This document shows positions 1 through 11,610 of a DNA stretch of 64,000 nt, one piece after another. Below the pieces are notes generated by a model. The model was not told where the DNA came from, made no database searches, and saw only the letters and a program-made list of their open reading frames with translations. Source of the DNA: Chamaecrista fasciculata (Eukaryota > Streptophyta > Magnoliopsida > Fabales > Fabaceae); contig QANZ01016577.1 in the NCBI GenBank assembly GCA_003254925.1, positions 4,286-68,285 on the forward strand. Reading direction: 5' to 3'. The translations under genes were made by a program, and so were the position numbers. Numbering within the stretch: position 1 is the stretch's first letter; each line of letters opens with the position of its first letter.

Positions 1-1785
1 TCATATTATTAGCATGTTTACTATGATAACAGTCCGTGATTAATTATAGGATAATTAATCTAAACTGTCCCTGGTCGCTCATTCAAGTGGGAACTTGAAA
101 TGAACCAAGACCAGCATGACCTCGGTGCATAGAGATGCATGCACTAGATGTTGGTACGAGAGTCATGCTGCAATTACGTAAGGAGTTACGAGTTGCTGGA
201 CTGACCCGGAGAGTCTTGCATGGGTTTTAGTCATTAGCTAGTCTCTCCTGTACACCTGTCACGATGCCCTCAAGACCTGGAGTCTTCATCATTCCGGCGC
301 TGTAGTTGTCAGACTTTGGCTTAGTCTAACGTTACCCGTAGTAGGGTATGTTAGGAATTGTGCCCTAGGGCCAATCTGATAGGAATTGTGCCCTAGGGTC
401 AATCCTTTTCTGTATATGTTATGAACATATGGATTAATTTATAGAGATAAATTAATGGCTTTCACATTATTAGCATGTTTACTGTGATTACGTCCATGAT
501 TAATTATACGATAATTAATCTAAATCTGTCCCTGATCGATTATTTTCGTGGGAGCGAAAATGAACTAAGATCAGCATGACCTCAGTGCATAGAGATGCAC
601 GCATGCGATGCTAGAATGAGAGTCATGGTGCAATTACGTAAAGGGTTACGAGTTGCTGGACTGACCCGGAGAGTCCTGCATGGGTTTAGTCATCAGCTTG
701 CCTCTCTTGTACGCCTGTCACGACGCCTTAGACCTGAGGTCATCATTATTCCGGCGTTGCAGTTGTCAGACTTTGGCTTAGTCTAACGTTGCCCGTAGCA
801 GGGTAGCCATAAGGGCTAAGTACAGGTCTGGTTAATTGCCGTGCTGAGGAATGTGGACTGACCAAGACTGGGATTTTGTTCCCCATTAAATTGGGAGATA
901 TCTTACTGGCGCCCTCGATGAGTCTGTCCAGGAAAAATGCGTGGCCACACTAGTATATGGGACTTACTCAAGGAATCGAGAAAGTAAAGGTTTGGATCAT
1001 GGATGACTTTCCCGTGCTTGATCCATGACCAAGATATCGCAGAACAATAGGGTCGGTGCCTAGGAGGTACGAAGGTTAAAATCGGTTCTGGTAACGATTG
1101 ATTCGCTCACGTGTTTTGGGTAGTCGCGATGGCTTGCTAGAGTCCGCTCACGACTTGTAGGACATGGGGATGACCTACTGCCAACTTCACGTGGGGCCTG
1201 CNTTAGGAATTCAAGTCCTAAAATTATGATATTAGTGTAATCTCATAATTTAATAATTTGATAATCATATAATTTTGGGATTCCCTAATTATAATTATCA
1301 AAACCTCAAACCCTATATATATAGAGCATAAGTCGACTTTCCCCATATGTCTCTCATACCTTTGGAATTTCGACTTTTAGCTAAATTTTCACAAGAGCAA
1401 AATTGTTTTGAGTCTTGGTGAAAGAGAGAGAGAGAGAAAACACAAACCTAGTTTCTAGAGAGAGAAAGTGGCGCATAAACCTAAAAGTGTTTTAGGGTTT
1501 GTGTGTCAAGGTTGTGTGAGATCAAGAATAAGATTCTTGATCTAGGCGCCATCTAGTCTTGGAGTTCAAGAATTGTTCTTGAATCCAAGAACACCGTAGA
1601 TAAGGCTCCCGGTTCACTTGGAGATGTGAAAGAGGCTAGCACCTAGGCATCTGCCAAACTGTTCGTGTGGATCACTGGTGGAGGGAGCACACTCGGAGTG
1701 GACTCCCCATATTCGTAAACACAAAGAACTGCCGATCGATTTGGGTAAACTCTTGTCCTTACACTGATACAGATCCATATAGCGG
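1..1785. mobile_element. Decayed LTR-retrotransposon-type sequence (Copia-like LTR/leader, tentative)
   Basis: This is non-coding DNA with the look of a plant LTR and leader. Two imperfect direct copies, about 85% alike by eye, lie at about 1-347 and 463-803. Between them is a junction carrying the repeated phrase GGAATTGTGCCCTAGGG. A TATATATAGAG promoter-like stretch lies near 1315, followed by a purine-rich leader. No gag or pol coding is seen. The family is inferred from sequence style only. The copies differ enough to suggest an old insertion. It abuts the 5' truncated hAT element that starts near 1790. Confidence 0.4.
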
Positions 1786-4200
1786 ATTCATTGGGAAAGA
1801 AGTCGCTATGTGCTCGTTTTATGTTTTGGTTTAAATTTTTAAATTTATATCCGGTTCCGCTGCGTTGTGTGCATGGCGATTTCCCAACAGAAGCTATGTT
1901 GAGGAGTGAAAGTTCTAAAGTAAAATTAGTACCTCTTCCACCTCTATCTAGTCAATCTAAGAGTCAACATTTAGTAGAATCAAGAAAAAGTAGGGCTACA
2001 AGACCTCTTGATGATGCCTTCAATACTCAAGCAAAAGAAACACTAGATTATGAGATTGCTAGAATGTTTTACTCTTCGGGATTACCATTTCATCTAGCAA
2101 GAAATCCTCATTTTGTCAAAGCTTTCTCTTTTGCTGCTAATTATTATATTAATGGCTCTGTTCTTCTAGGTTACACTAACTTGCGAACCACTTTGCTTGA
2201 AAAAGAGAGAAATAATGTGGAGAAGTTGTTGGAACCAATAAAAAATACATGAAGTCAAAAAGGGGTAAGCATTGTAAGTGATGGGTGGAGTGATCCACAA
2301 AGGAGACCCATTATTAATTTTATGGCTGTGACAGAAAGTGGACCAATGTTTCTAAGAGCCATAAATTGCTCAGATCAGATAAAAAATAAGGACTATATTG
2401 CTGAACGAATGCGAGAAGTGATTATGGAAGTTGGTCTTTCAAATGTGGTGCAAATTGTGATTGATAATGCACCAGTATGTAGAGCAGCTGGATTAATTAT
2501 TGAAGCTGAATTTCCGACAATTTATTAGACTCCTTGTGTTGTTCATACACTTAACCTTGCTTTGAAGAATATTTGTGCAGCTAAAAATTCAGAGAGAAAC
2601 ATTTTAGTCTATGAAGAGTGTTCTTAGATTACAAAAATTGCAAGTGATGTTTCTCTCATAAAAAACTTCATTGTAAATTATCATGAGGTTGTTCATCTTT
2701 AATTTTTTTGTACCACTCAAATTGCTGAATGTGGCTTCTACAAGATTTGCCTCTACTATTGTGATGCTTAAGAGGTTTAAACTTGTAAAACATGGACTAC
2801 AAGAGATGGTAATAAGTGAAAGGTGGTCTACTTACAAGGAAGATGATGTCGGAAAGGTTGAATTTGTTAAAGAGAAGATATCGAGTGACAATTGGTGGCA
2901 AAAGATTGATTTTATTCTTTCTTTTACTAATCCCATATATGATGTTCTTAGATACACTAATACAGATGCACCTACTCTTCATTTGGTGTATGAAATGTGG
3001 GATTCAATGATTAAGAAGGTAAAAAATGCTATTTATCAACACAAGAGAAAGGAAGAAAATGAAGAATCGTGATTTTATTATGTTGTGAACACTATATTAA
3101 CTGAGCGTTGGACAAAAAGTAGCACACTTCTTCATTGTTTAGCATATTCTTTGAACCCTAGGTAATTATTTAAATTTATAATAATATTTTTGTCAATTTT
3201 TTATGGTTAAACAATTTATAATATTAGTTTTTTTTTTAACAATTGTATAGGTATTATAACCATGAATGGCTAAGGGAAGACTCTACACGCGTTTCTCCAC
3301 ATCAAGATGTAGAAATTACAAATGAAAGAAACAAATGTTTGAAGAGATATTTTCCTAATTTAGATGATAGGAGGAAAGTTAACCTTGAATTTGCTAGATT
3401 TTCATATGGTAGAGAAGGGTACGGTTTGATGATTATGACTCATTAAATGATAGAAGTGTAATGGATGCAAAATCTTGGTGGTTAATTCATGGTGTCCATG
3501 CTCCAACTCTCCAAAAGATAGCTCTAAAGTTACTTGGACAACCATGCTCATCTTCCGGTTATGAAAGAAATTGGAGTACTTATTCTTTTATTCATTCACT
3601 TAGAAGGAACAAGATACAACTGAAACGTGCAGAGGATTTAGCATATGTCCATACTAATCTGCGTCTTTTATCAAGAAAATCCCACAGTACAAAAAAGAAG
3701 ACACTAGTATTTGGGATATTTCAGTGGATGATTTTTCACATATTGATGATGATAATGGGATTCTTGAAGTCGCTAACCTTTCCCTTGATGAACCAGAGTT
3801 GGAGGGGGTTATATTTACTGATGAAGGTAACAACAATAGTGGAGGACAAAATCAAATTGATCTTTAGATGACTTATCATCTAGTTTCTTAAAGAAATAGT
3901 CTGCTTGTTTACTTATATATGCCTATTAGATTCTAGTACATATTTTGGTAATGCATAGAAAGAATACTCCAGTTATGACTTTTTGAATATGGAGTATGAA
4001 CATATATATGACATCATTTGCAATTTTTGAAGTTTTTATCAATATTTATGAATTTCTGATTATTTTCATTGTCTCTTCTTGAAATTATAATATTATATTA
4101 TATTTATTTATATATATATGCCATGTCGTGTCTTGTAAAGTTAAGAACTTGACCTGTCGACGTGTTCGTGTCGTGTCCCGTGTTCGTGTCTGTGCTTCAT
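1786..4200 (+). mobile_element. 5'-truncated hAT DNA transposon
   Basis: This is the remains of an hAT element. Coding remnants from 1791 to 3871 match a plant hAT transposase. After the last coding piece, the right end at about 4125-4200 is rich in CGTGTTCGTGTCGTG-type subterminal repeats, which are common at plant hAT ends. I find no matching left terminus. The left side and the BED finger seem to have been lost where the LTR-like sequence meets it near 1786. It is clearly more decayed than the hAT element at 5805-9463 and differs from it in protein sequence. Confidence 0.75.
1791..3871 (+). pseudogene. hAT transposase pseudogene (DUF659 plus hAT dimerisation domain)
   Basis: A hAT transposase would bind the element ends and cut and paste it; this copy is broken. 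Visible in order: an N-terminal linker and the region before the catalytic core (1791-2252, ending LLEPIKNT); the DUF659 catalytic part with SDGWSD and VIDNAP motifs (2262-2528); a central helical part in another frame (2683-3072); and, after a likely GT-AG intron (about 3163-3250), the C-terminal part with WWLIHG and SSGYERNWSTYSFIHS (3243-3871), the conserved dimerisation block. In-frame stops (for example near 2252 and 2528) and at least two frame changes separate these pieces. No BED finger is seen. Typical plant hAT transposases are 600-800 aa, so this was near full length except at the N terminus. Confidence 0.85.
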
Positions 4201-4391
4201 AAGAAGAACCTTATAACAAAGAAATTCAACTTCAATTGTTTTCAAAACTAAATCCTACTCTAAAGAGGGTGTCGTGTAGTGCTTTGGGCAAGAAATTAAT
4301 ATTAATGGAACCTCCAGCACATTTCACTTTGCATCCCTATTTGGTCTTAGGGTAATTAATGAAATGAGATTGGGTAATTGGATATCCTATG

Positions 4392-4937
4392 TAGGGATGG
4401 CAACCGGTAGGGTACCCGATGGTTTTGTCACTATCCGTATTCGTATATGTTCATTCTAATCAATATTCGTACCATATCTGTATCCGATAAATTAATATCC
4501 GTACCCTATCCAATATTCGGTATCCGACGGGTAACCGAATATCCGAAAAAATATGAATATAGATAGGAAATCCTATTTTATAAATTGAATATATTGGGTA
4601 CCTAATATCCAGTATCCATTAATTAAAATAAATAAATGAAATTATTATTAATTTATATTTTAAATTTGTTTTTAAATATAAATAATTAAATTGAATGTAA
4701 AATATAAAAATTATATAAGTAATAAGGTATCAAATCTCATGTACCATAACTATCTATTCATTACGAACGGATATAGGGTATCCGAAGGCAATATCCGTAT
4801 CCGCCCAATATCCGAAAAATATTTCAATTTCACCACCCGTACCCTACCTAACATCCGATATCTAACGGATATCGAATAGTTTTTTCGAATGGATATGAAC
4901 GAATACCCTAATTATCCAAAAACAATTGCCATCCCTA
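4392..4937. mobile_element. hAT-type MITE, TAGGGATGGCAA family, copy 1
   Basis: This is a non-autonomous element of 546 bp with no coding. It begins TAGGGATGGCAAC and ends ATTGCCATCCCTA, an inverted pair. The flanking 8-bp target duplication is ATCCTATG on the left and ATCATATG on the right, 7 of 8 matching. Its interior is built of many GATATCCG/CGGATAT-like words in both orientations. The TIR and 8-bp duplication fit the hAT superfamily. A second copy is at 9589-10085 and a fragment lies near 56.1 kb. Confidence 0.88.
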
Positions 4938-5796
4938 ATCATATGCATCCTTGACTCATTATTTTCTCTGTTTTTTTTCAAGTCAATTTGGATTCAAGAT
5001 GTGGGTGATTGGGCTTGAAGATTTTATTTGAAAAGTGTATTGGAGAATGAAGATCCTGTGCTTGTGTTGAGATGTTGAGCTATGGGATGAGGGTGTGTAG
5101 AAATGGATTCTTGAAAATTATAAAGTGGATTAGGATTTCGAAGATAGATGTTGAAATGGACTTCATGAGAGAGTAGGCATTCTTCCTCCTTTTTTTAAAG
5201 GATCATGAGATGAGATTTTTTATGATGCTCTCTTTTTTTTCTCACTTTTTTATAAAATGTCATCCAGGTCTTTAAATGTGAAATCAAATTCTTTTTACTT
5301 GTTATTTTAAAACAATGACTTTACATTAAATCAATTAGAAGAAAAATAAAAAATTATCCAAACAAAATACAATGTTTACAGGCCCCAAGAGATAAAATTT
5401 CTCCCCATGATACGTTAGTTTCAACACAACTTTACTTGGGTAGGATATATACATCCGGCACTTGAAATGTCAATTTTGTGATGGATGATAATTATGAGAA
5501 AGCGATAAAAAAAACAATTTGATAATCAAGTTTGGGGAAATTGAAAATTAGGGTTTTCATAGACTAAATTGATAGAAGAAATTGAAAAGTTTCGCTTTTT
5601 ACTGATTCATGTGCATGACACGTGACAAATGTTAATTTTTCACGAAACAAAATCATAAGGTCCCAAAATGCTAACGACGCAAATCACAAGACCCTCAAGT
5701 GCAAAGTTTTGAATTACAGATTACCTAACTGCAATTAGATTAAACTACATGTACCTTTTTTTATAATTTATCCAAAATCATATTCTTAACTGATAT
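4938..5796. other. Intergenic stretch without a recognised gene
   Basis: This is AT-rich DNA between two hAT-type elements. I see no coding potential, no clear inverted repeat and no RNA gene. Confidence 0.6.
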
Positions 5797-5804
5797 ATTA
5801 ATAC

Positions 5805-8800
5805 CATAGTGGAAAAAATCGGACCAGACCGGCCGGTTGAACCGCTGAACCGGCAAACCGGACATAAGTCCGGTCCGGAATGAGGTAATATACCGTTCTG
5901 CATATGAACCGGCGAGTCACCGGCTCAACTCGCTCGGTTCACCGATCCAAATTTTTTTAAAATAAAGTCAAAAACCCTAAGTTTTCTCTTCTCATTTTCA
6001 TTTTCAGCCTCGACGTCGTTTCTCTTCTTCCTTCCTCCTTCGCGACAAACTCTAGATTTCAGGCCAAAAATCGACGACTCTTCGGCGGTTCGACCTTCGC
6101 TGCTCTTCGACCAAGTTATGCCGTGGTTTGTGGGTTGATCGGTTTGTGGTTCATCGTTTGCTTCGCGAACCTGTTTGAGATCTTTGGCCTTCGCTTCGTT
6201 CGTTGTTCGTTGTCGGTTCTGTCGTCAGTTCACTCACCATCTCGTCTTCCGTTCACCGTGGTTAACCGTTGCTTCTTCACTAAGCCACCGAGTTAATTTA
6301 ATTTTTTCAGATTTTGAGATTTTGCTTGTTAATAAATTTGAGATTATTGGGCTGAGATTATGAAATTACTGTGAGATTATTGTTGACAATTGAGATTGTG
6401 GGTATTTTTTAGATTAATTTGAGATTATTATAGTTATCGTTCTGAAATTATTGGTCTGAAAATCTGAGATTATTGGTCTGAATATCTGAGATTATTGTTT
6501 GATTGGTCTAGATTCTGGAATGAATTATTATGTGGTACTTTGATTCATTGATTGGTCTGGATTACTGTGTGATTGAGTGATTGTGAATTGAATTAATTTG
6601 TTTTTTTGGTATAGATGTCATCAAATACAACTGAGGAAATAGTTGAATCTACACCGAATATAAGAAATAGTGTTAGGGGAAAATCTGATCCAGCTTGGGC
6701 ACATTGTAGATTTAGTGATGACTCTAGTAATTCAAGGAAGCATTTGGTGTGTATGTATTGTAACAAGATATTTAAAGGAGGTGGGATTAGTAGATTTAAA
6801 CAACATTTAGCTGAAATAAAGGGAGATGTTAAGCTATGTAAGAAAGTTTCAACTGATATTCGTTTTCAAATGCATAGTAATGTTAATGAATTTAATCAGA
6901 GAAAATGAAAGGCACAAGAAAAAATAGAGAAAAACAATCTTTATCCTGAAGAACATGTCGAACACACCCGTACTAGTGAAGAGGTCCAAGAGTTAGGTAA
7001 TTCTAAGGGAACATGCAAAGAGAAAGTGCTAATAGTTTAGCCCCATATTTCATGCCTAGAACAACTCCAGGGGCACAACCAACTTTAAAAAGTGTTCTGC
7101 AAAGTAAAGAGGCTAGAGAAAGATGTGATTTGGCTATTTCGAAATGGATGGTTGACGCTTCTTTACCATTTAATGTTGTTAAATCTTTCTAATTATCAAC
7201 CTATGATTGATGCTATTGCTAGTATGATGGCTGAATATAAGGGACCTAGTGCTTATAATCTTCGTGTTAATTTGTTGAAGAAAATGTGGAAGAAGTTAAA
7301 TGTTATGTCAATAGCTTTCGTTCAATTTGGAAGGAAACTGGATGCACTATTATGGTTGATGCATGGACTGATCAATGTAGAAGAACTTTAATCAATTTTC
7401 TTGTATATTGTCCAAAGGGAACTGTGTTTTTAAAATCTGTTGATGCTTTTGATGTATCCAAGACTGCTGAAATGTTATTTAAGCTTTTTCGGGAAGTTGT
7501 CTTATATGTTGGAGTTGAGAATGTTGTTCAAATCGTCACTGATAATGTTGCAAATTATGTTGCATCTGGAAGAATGTTGGAAAATAAGTTTCCCACTCTT
7601 TATTGGTCTCCTTGTGCTGCACACTATGTTAATTTAATGTTTCAAGACATTGGGAAATTGCCAGAAGTTAGTAAAGTTGTGGATCATGGAGCAAAATTGA
7701 CAAAATTCATCTATAATCATTGTTATGCATTGCATTTGATGAGGCATCATATTAGTGGTCGTCTAGCTCCTACTCGATTTGCTACCAAATTTATTGCATT
7801 GCAAAGTATTTTGACTCAAAAAGATGCATTGAGAGCAATGGTTACATGTAGAGAATGGACGACCTCAGCATTTGCTAAGGGTAACAAATCTAAGAAATTC
7901 GTGGAAGCTGTCTTAGATTTTGGTTTTTGGAAAGAGTGTGCTACAATTGTGAAGCTTACTGAGCCACTCATTCGGGTATTACGCATGGTTGATAGTGAAG
8001 ATAAACCTGCCATGGGTTTCTTGTATGCAACCTTTCATAAAGCAAGAGAAGAAATGATAAAGAGATTTCAACGAAGGAAAAAGGTAATAGAGCCTTATTT
8101 GGCAATCATTGATAGGTGTTGGGATAAACAACTCAATAAAAATATTCATGCAGCTGGTTTTTTGTTTAATCCATCTTATCAATTTGATGAGAACGAGAAG
8201 GGAAGGCTAAAGAATACCCTCGCTAGTGTTTTAGAAGTGGTTGATAAATACTGCGGTAATGATCAAGTATTGAAAGATAGCTTAAGTGCAGCGATTGTAG
8301 ACTTTTAAAGTGCAAAAGGCGATTTCGGGAGAAGACTTGCTATAAATAGTCGTAACACACAAATGCTAGGTAATGTATTTGATTGCTTTATAATTTTATT
8401 TTCTTAGTTAAATGCTTTATTAATGTGTTTTAATTTTTTAGATGAGTGGTGGCAATTGTATGGATTTGGTGTACAAAACTTGCAAAATATTGTCGTCCGA
8501 GTTTTAAATCAGACATGTAATTCTTTTGGTTGTGAGAGGAATTGGAGTGTGTTTCAGCACATTCATTCAAAAAGGAGAAATAAATTACAACATCAAAGGC
8601 TCAATGATCTTGTATTTGTCCATTACAATTTAAGGCTACAAACAAGGTATTCTTTAATATTTGTGTGATTATTATTGTTGATATTTATTTGTTCTTACGA
8701 AGATGAATAATATGAATTTATAAATACCTATAGGAATCATTCAAGAAATAAGGCTTATGATTCTATTATTTTGGAAGATTTTGAGGAAATTGCTGATTGG

Positions 8801-9463
8801 ATATTTGAGGAAGACCCACCAACACTAAGTGCAGAGGAATTAGAAGTTCTTAATCACCTTGCTGGTTGTACCATTGAGGAAGATCAGCCTGATATTGGTT
8901 TGTATTTATGACTTTTATAAAATGTTATTACAATTATTAATTGTTAGTTGATGTTTTTACTAAAAGTTATTAATTATTGCAGAGTTGAATCTGGATGAGC
9001 TTGATGAGGATGATTGTGATGACCAAGCTGATGCTAATAATCAAGAAAACCCCATTACTCAAAATGAAGTTGGAACTCAGGACGTGATATTTTTTGGGTT
9101 CCTTTCTAGTCAATTAAATTAGTTATTATATGTTTTTCAATTTGTAGCTTGTTTAATACAATTATTTTTCAGTTTCAAGACTTGTTTGATGTGATTATGT
9201 TTTAAATTTAAGTTTTATGTAGTGTGACTTAAATATTTGACACTTATTATATGTGATGGACCTATGGTTATGTTTAATTTTTACTTTATATTTAAATTAT
9301 TGTAAGATATTAATGTGTATTTGATGAATATGTATATTGGAAAATGTATTTTTTTAAGTAAACCGGCTCAACCGGTTGAACCAGTGACCCAGCGGTTGAG
9401 CCATTGAACTAGTGAGCCGAGCCCTTCGCCGGGTCAATTGCCGGTCCAGTTTTTTGCACTATG
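5805..9463 (+). mobile_element. Near-complete autonomous-type hAT transposon with TSD
   Basis: This 3,659-bp element has inverted ends that start CATAGTGGAAAAAATCGGAC and, read from the other side, CATAGTGCAAAAAACTGGAC. The flanking 8-bp duplication is ATTAATAC (5797-5804) and ATTTATAC (9464-9471), 7 of 8 matching. Subterminal regions are rich in CCGG and AACCGGTT words, the likely transposase binding zone. Inside is a plus-strand transposase gene with a BED finger, DUF659 core, dimerisation block and introns. The gene carries a few disruptions, so this copy is probably not active on its own, but its ends look usable in trans. Fit to family: hAT, with ends and gene both present. Confidence 0.95.
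6615..9122 (+). pseudogene. hAT transposase (BED zinc finger, DUF659, hAT dimerisation), disrupted
   Basis: This is the transposase gene of the 5805-9463 element. The ATG at 6615 follows a TATAG acceptor-like site, suggesting an intron in the 5' leader. Part one (6615-6908) holds a BED finger: CMYCNKIFKGG, then QHLAEIKGDVKLC. The frame then breaks, and fragments with KEARERCDLAISKW (7012-7190) and SNYQPMIDAIASMMAEYK (7192 on) lie in different frames. The main core runs 7286-8308 with MVDAWTD and IVTDNVANYVASG acidic motifs and SPCAAHYVNL. A stop at 8306 interrupts it just before GDFGRRLAINSRNTQ. An intron at 8370-8441 (GT-AG) restores the DEWWQLYG block. Then come SFGCERNWSVFQHIHS (dimerisation), an intron at 8647-8733, an exon at 8734-8897, an intron at 8898-8982 and an acidic last exon at 8983-9122 ending in TAG. 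The splice phases fit across all three introns. About four or five breaks in all, mostly N-terminal of the core. Confidence 0.93.
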
Positions 9464-9588
9464 ATTTATACTAATATTTGTGAAAAAATTGTCTTAACTA
9501 ATATATACTCTTATAATTCACAATCAATGTCCAAATCATTTTGGAGTGGAACACTAAACCCAAATTGGAGTAATATATCCCTCTCACC

Positions 9589-10085
9589 TACGGATGGCAA
9601 CGACTAAGGTACTCGGACATTTTATCACTATCTACATCTGTATTCGTTCATTTTATCCAATATTCGTAACCTATCTGTATTCGATAATTTAGCATCCGTA
9701 ACCATACTCGATCTGATATCTAGTATTTGACGGGTACCCTAAATATCCGAAATACTTAAAAATAATAGATATAAGATAGGATATCCTAATTTAAAAATTT
9801 GATATATCGGATATCCAATATTCAATATCCGTTAATTAATATAAAATAATTAAAAATATAATAATATATGTATATTACAGGGTATCGGATATTAGGTATC
9901 CTAACTATTCGTTCATTTCAAATGAATACTGGATAGTTGAAGCAATATCTATATCCACTTGATATTCGATAATTTTTCATTTTTCACTATCCATATTCGA
10001 TATCCAATATCCGTCGAATATCAAATATTTTTTATGGGTGAATTCGGACGAGTATCCTAAATATCCGTCCAAATTGTCATCCCTA
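9589..10085. mobile_element. hAT-type MITE, TAGGGATGGCAA family, copy 2
   Basis: This 497-bp non-coding element has ends TACGGATGGCAAC and TTGTCATCCCTA and a target duplication of CTCTCACC / CTCTCATC, 7 of 8 matching. The interior shares the dense GATATCCG-type words of copy 1 at 4392-4937. The ends have drifted a little, so it is probably as old as or older than copy 1. Confidence 0.85.
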
Positions 10086-10409
10086 CTCTCATCTTTTTTT
10101 TTTTTGCAGTGGATAAGTTACTTATTTTTTGTGATCAAAATGTCCTAACCCAAAATACGTGGATAAGTTACTTTTTGTTATTTGTTTTTTTAAATATAAC
10201 TATGAGTTTATCTCATCTATCTGTGTAACAATTTTGGCAAAAATTAATTTTATTCGGATCGGGAGTGAAGAGTTAAAGCAATCTCAACAATGTCAACTCC
10301 AAAACTCATACCTAAGTCCTTCAATCTAAGATTCAACTCGCTTACTACTACACTAAACACTTGTTGGCTTGTTTTTTTTAACTGCATGCCAATTGTATTT
10401 CTTAGATAA

Positions 10410-11351
10410 GGCCCAGTTCGTTTGCGCTCTGATTATAATCTGCTCTGATTATAATCGTAATAAGTATGTTCGTTTGCGTTTTTTTTCTGATCAAATTATA
10501 ATCTTGATTTTTTTATAATCAAACACACCCAATTACACTTATACCCCTATATATATACCTATAAGTACCTATATTCTAATACATTCAATCACACATCACA
10601 AGGCTAAAATAGTAATTTACCTGAAATGGTCGACCGATTCTGCCAACGATGGACCGAATATCAACCTGAAAATGATATCAGGCCCGACGTTCGGTCCACC
10701 GATGCAAAAAATGGTCGACCGAATTTCAACCTGAGAATGCTATCAGGCTCGACGTTTCGTCCACCGATGCAAAAAATGGTCGACCGAATACCTGAAATGA
10801 GCCACATTGAAATTTTTTTTCGGGTCCGGAGTGTTTTTTTACATTCTCTCTCATCTTGTGCGAAACAGTGGACCATTTTATTCGGTGGTCCACCGAATGT
10901 CGAGACCTGATTCGAAAAAATGCTACACTTTAGTCCTTATTGGTCGACCATTTCATAGGCAAAATTAGTTCGGTGGACCAAACAAAATAATCACCTCTAA
11001 AGTTGCACATGATTATAATCATATTTTCACGCTTTCCAAGGCAAATAGTGACATAATTTGATTTTTCTATAAGCAACAATCACATCCAAACACACTTTGA
11101 TTATAATCAAATCACATCTTACTTTTTCCTACTTTTTTCAACTTTTTCTTCCATTTCTACCCCTATACAATTTATCAATTTCCTTACCCTTCTATCTACC
11201 AACCACAATCATTACATACCCATTTCAATAATTTCACACCAAATAATCAACTTTCATCCAAACACCAATACACAAATAATCAACTTTGATTATAATCATA
11301 ATCTGATTATAATCAGAGCAGATTTTATTATAAGCGAAAACGAACTAACCC
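10410..11351. mobile_element. PIF/Harbinger-like non-autonomous element
   Basis: This element of about 942 bp is flanked by TAA on both sides (10407-10409 and 11352-11354). Its ends are GGCCCAGTTCGTTTGCG and, from the other side, GGGTTAGTTCGTTTTCG. The inverted pair extends inward through repeated CTGATTATAATC words. A 3-bp TAA/TTA duplication with a GG-start TIR is the signature of PIF/Harbinger (Tourist-like) elements. No transposase coding is seen. Its centre holds a 65-bp tandem repeat (10653-10792). Confidence 0.75.
10653..10792. repeat. 65-bp tandem repeat, about 2.15 copies
   Basis: Two adjacent 65-bp units (10653-10717 and 10718-10782) differ at about four positions by eye and are followed by a partial third. 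Each contains palindromic or near-palindromic words such as GGTCGACC and GGTCCACCGA. Related GGTGGTCCACC and GGTCGACC words recur up to about 10980. It lies inside the Harbinger-like element. Confidence 0.85.
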
Positions 11352-11533
11352 TAAGTGTGCCAAAAAAAAAATATTGCTTAAATTTAGTTAAAGTCTATTT
11401 GGCCATTTTGAAATTTAGAGGTGGTTTGGTCAAAGTTGCGTTTGAGTTGTAGAAAAAAGTTAGGTATTTGTTTTGCTATCAGGAATTTAAATTAATATTT
11501 GTTTTGCATTTCCTGGTAGTTTAAATCCACGAT

Positions 11534-11552
11534 AAAACTTTAGCACCTATTA
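11534..11552 (+). repeat. Left 19-bp target-site duplication of the LINE
   Basis: AAAACTTTAGCACCTATTA is repeated exactly at 17600-17618, just after the LINE's short A tail. Confidence 0.95.
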
Positions 11553-11610
11553 AGATGGTTAGGTGTGTAAAAGTAGAAAGTAAAAATTTGTGATCATAAT
11601 CATCACACTT

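Noticed and set aside
7816-8182. Minus-strand frames in the hAT element
   Set aside because: Antisense to the transposase core with no motif of their own.
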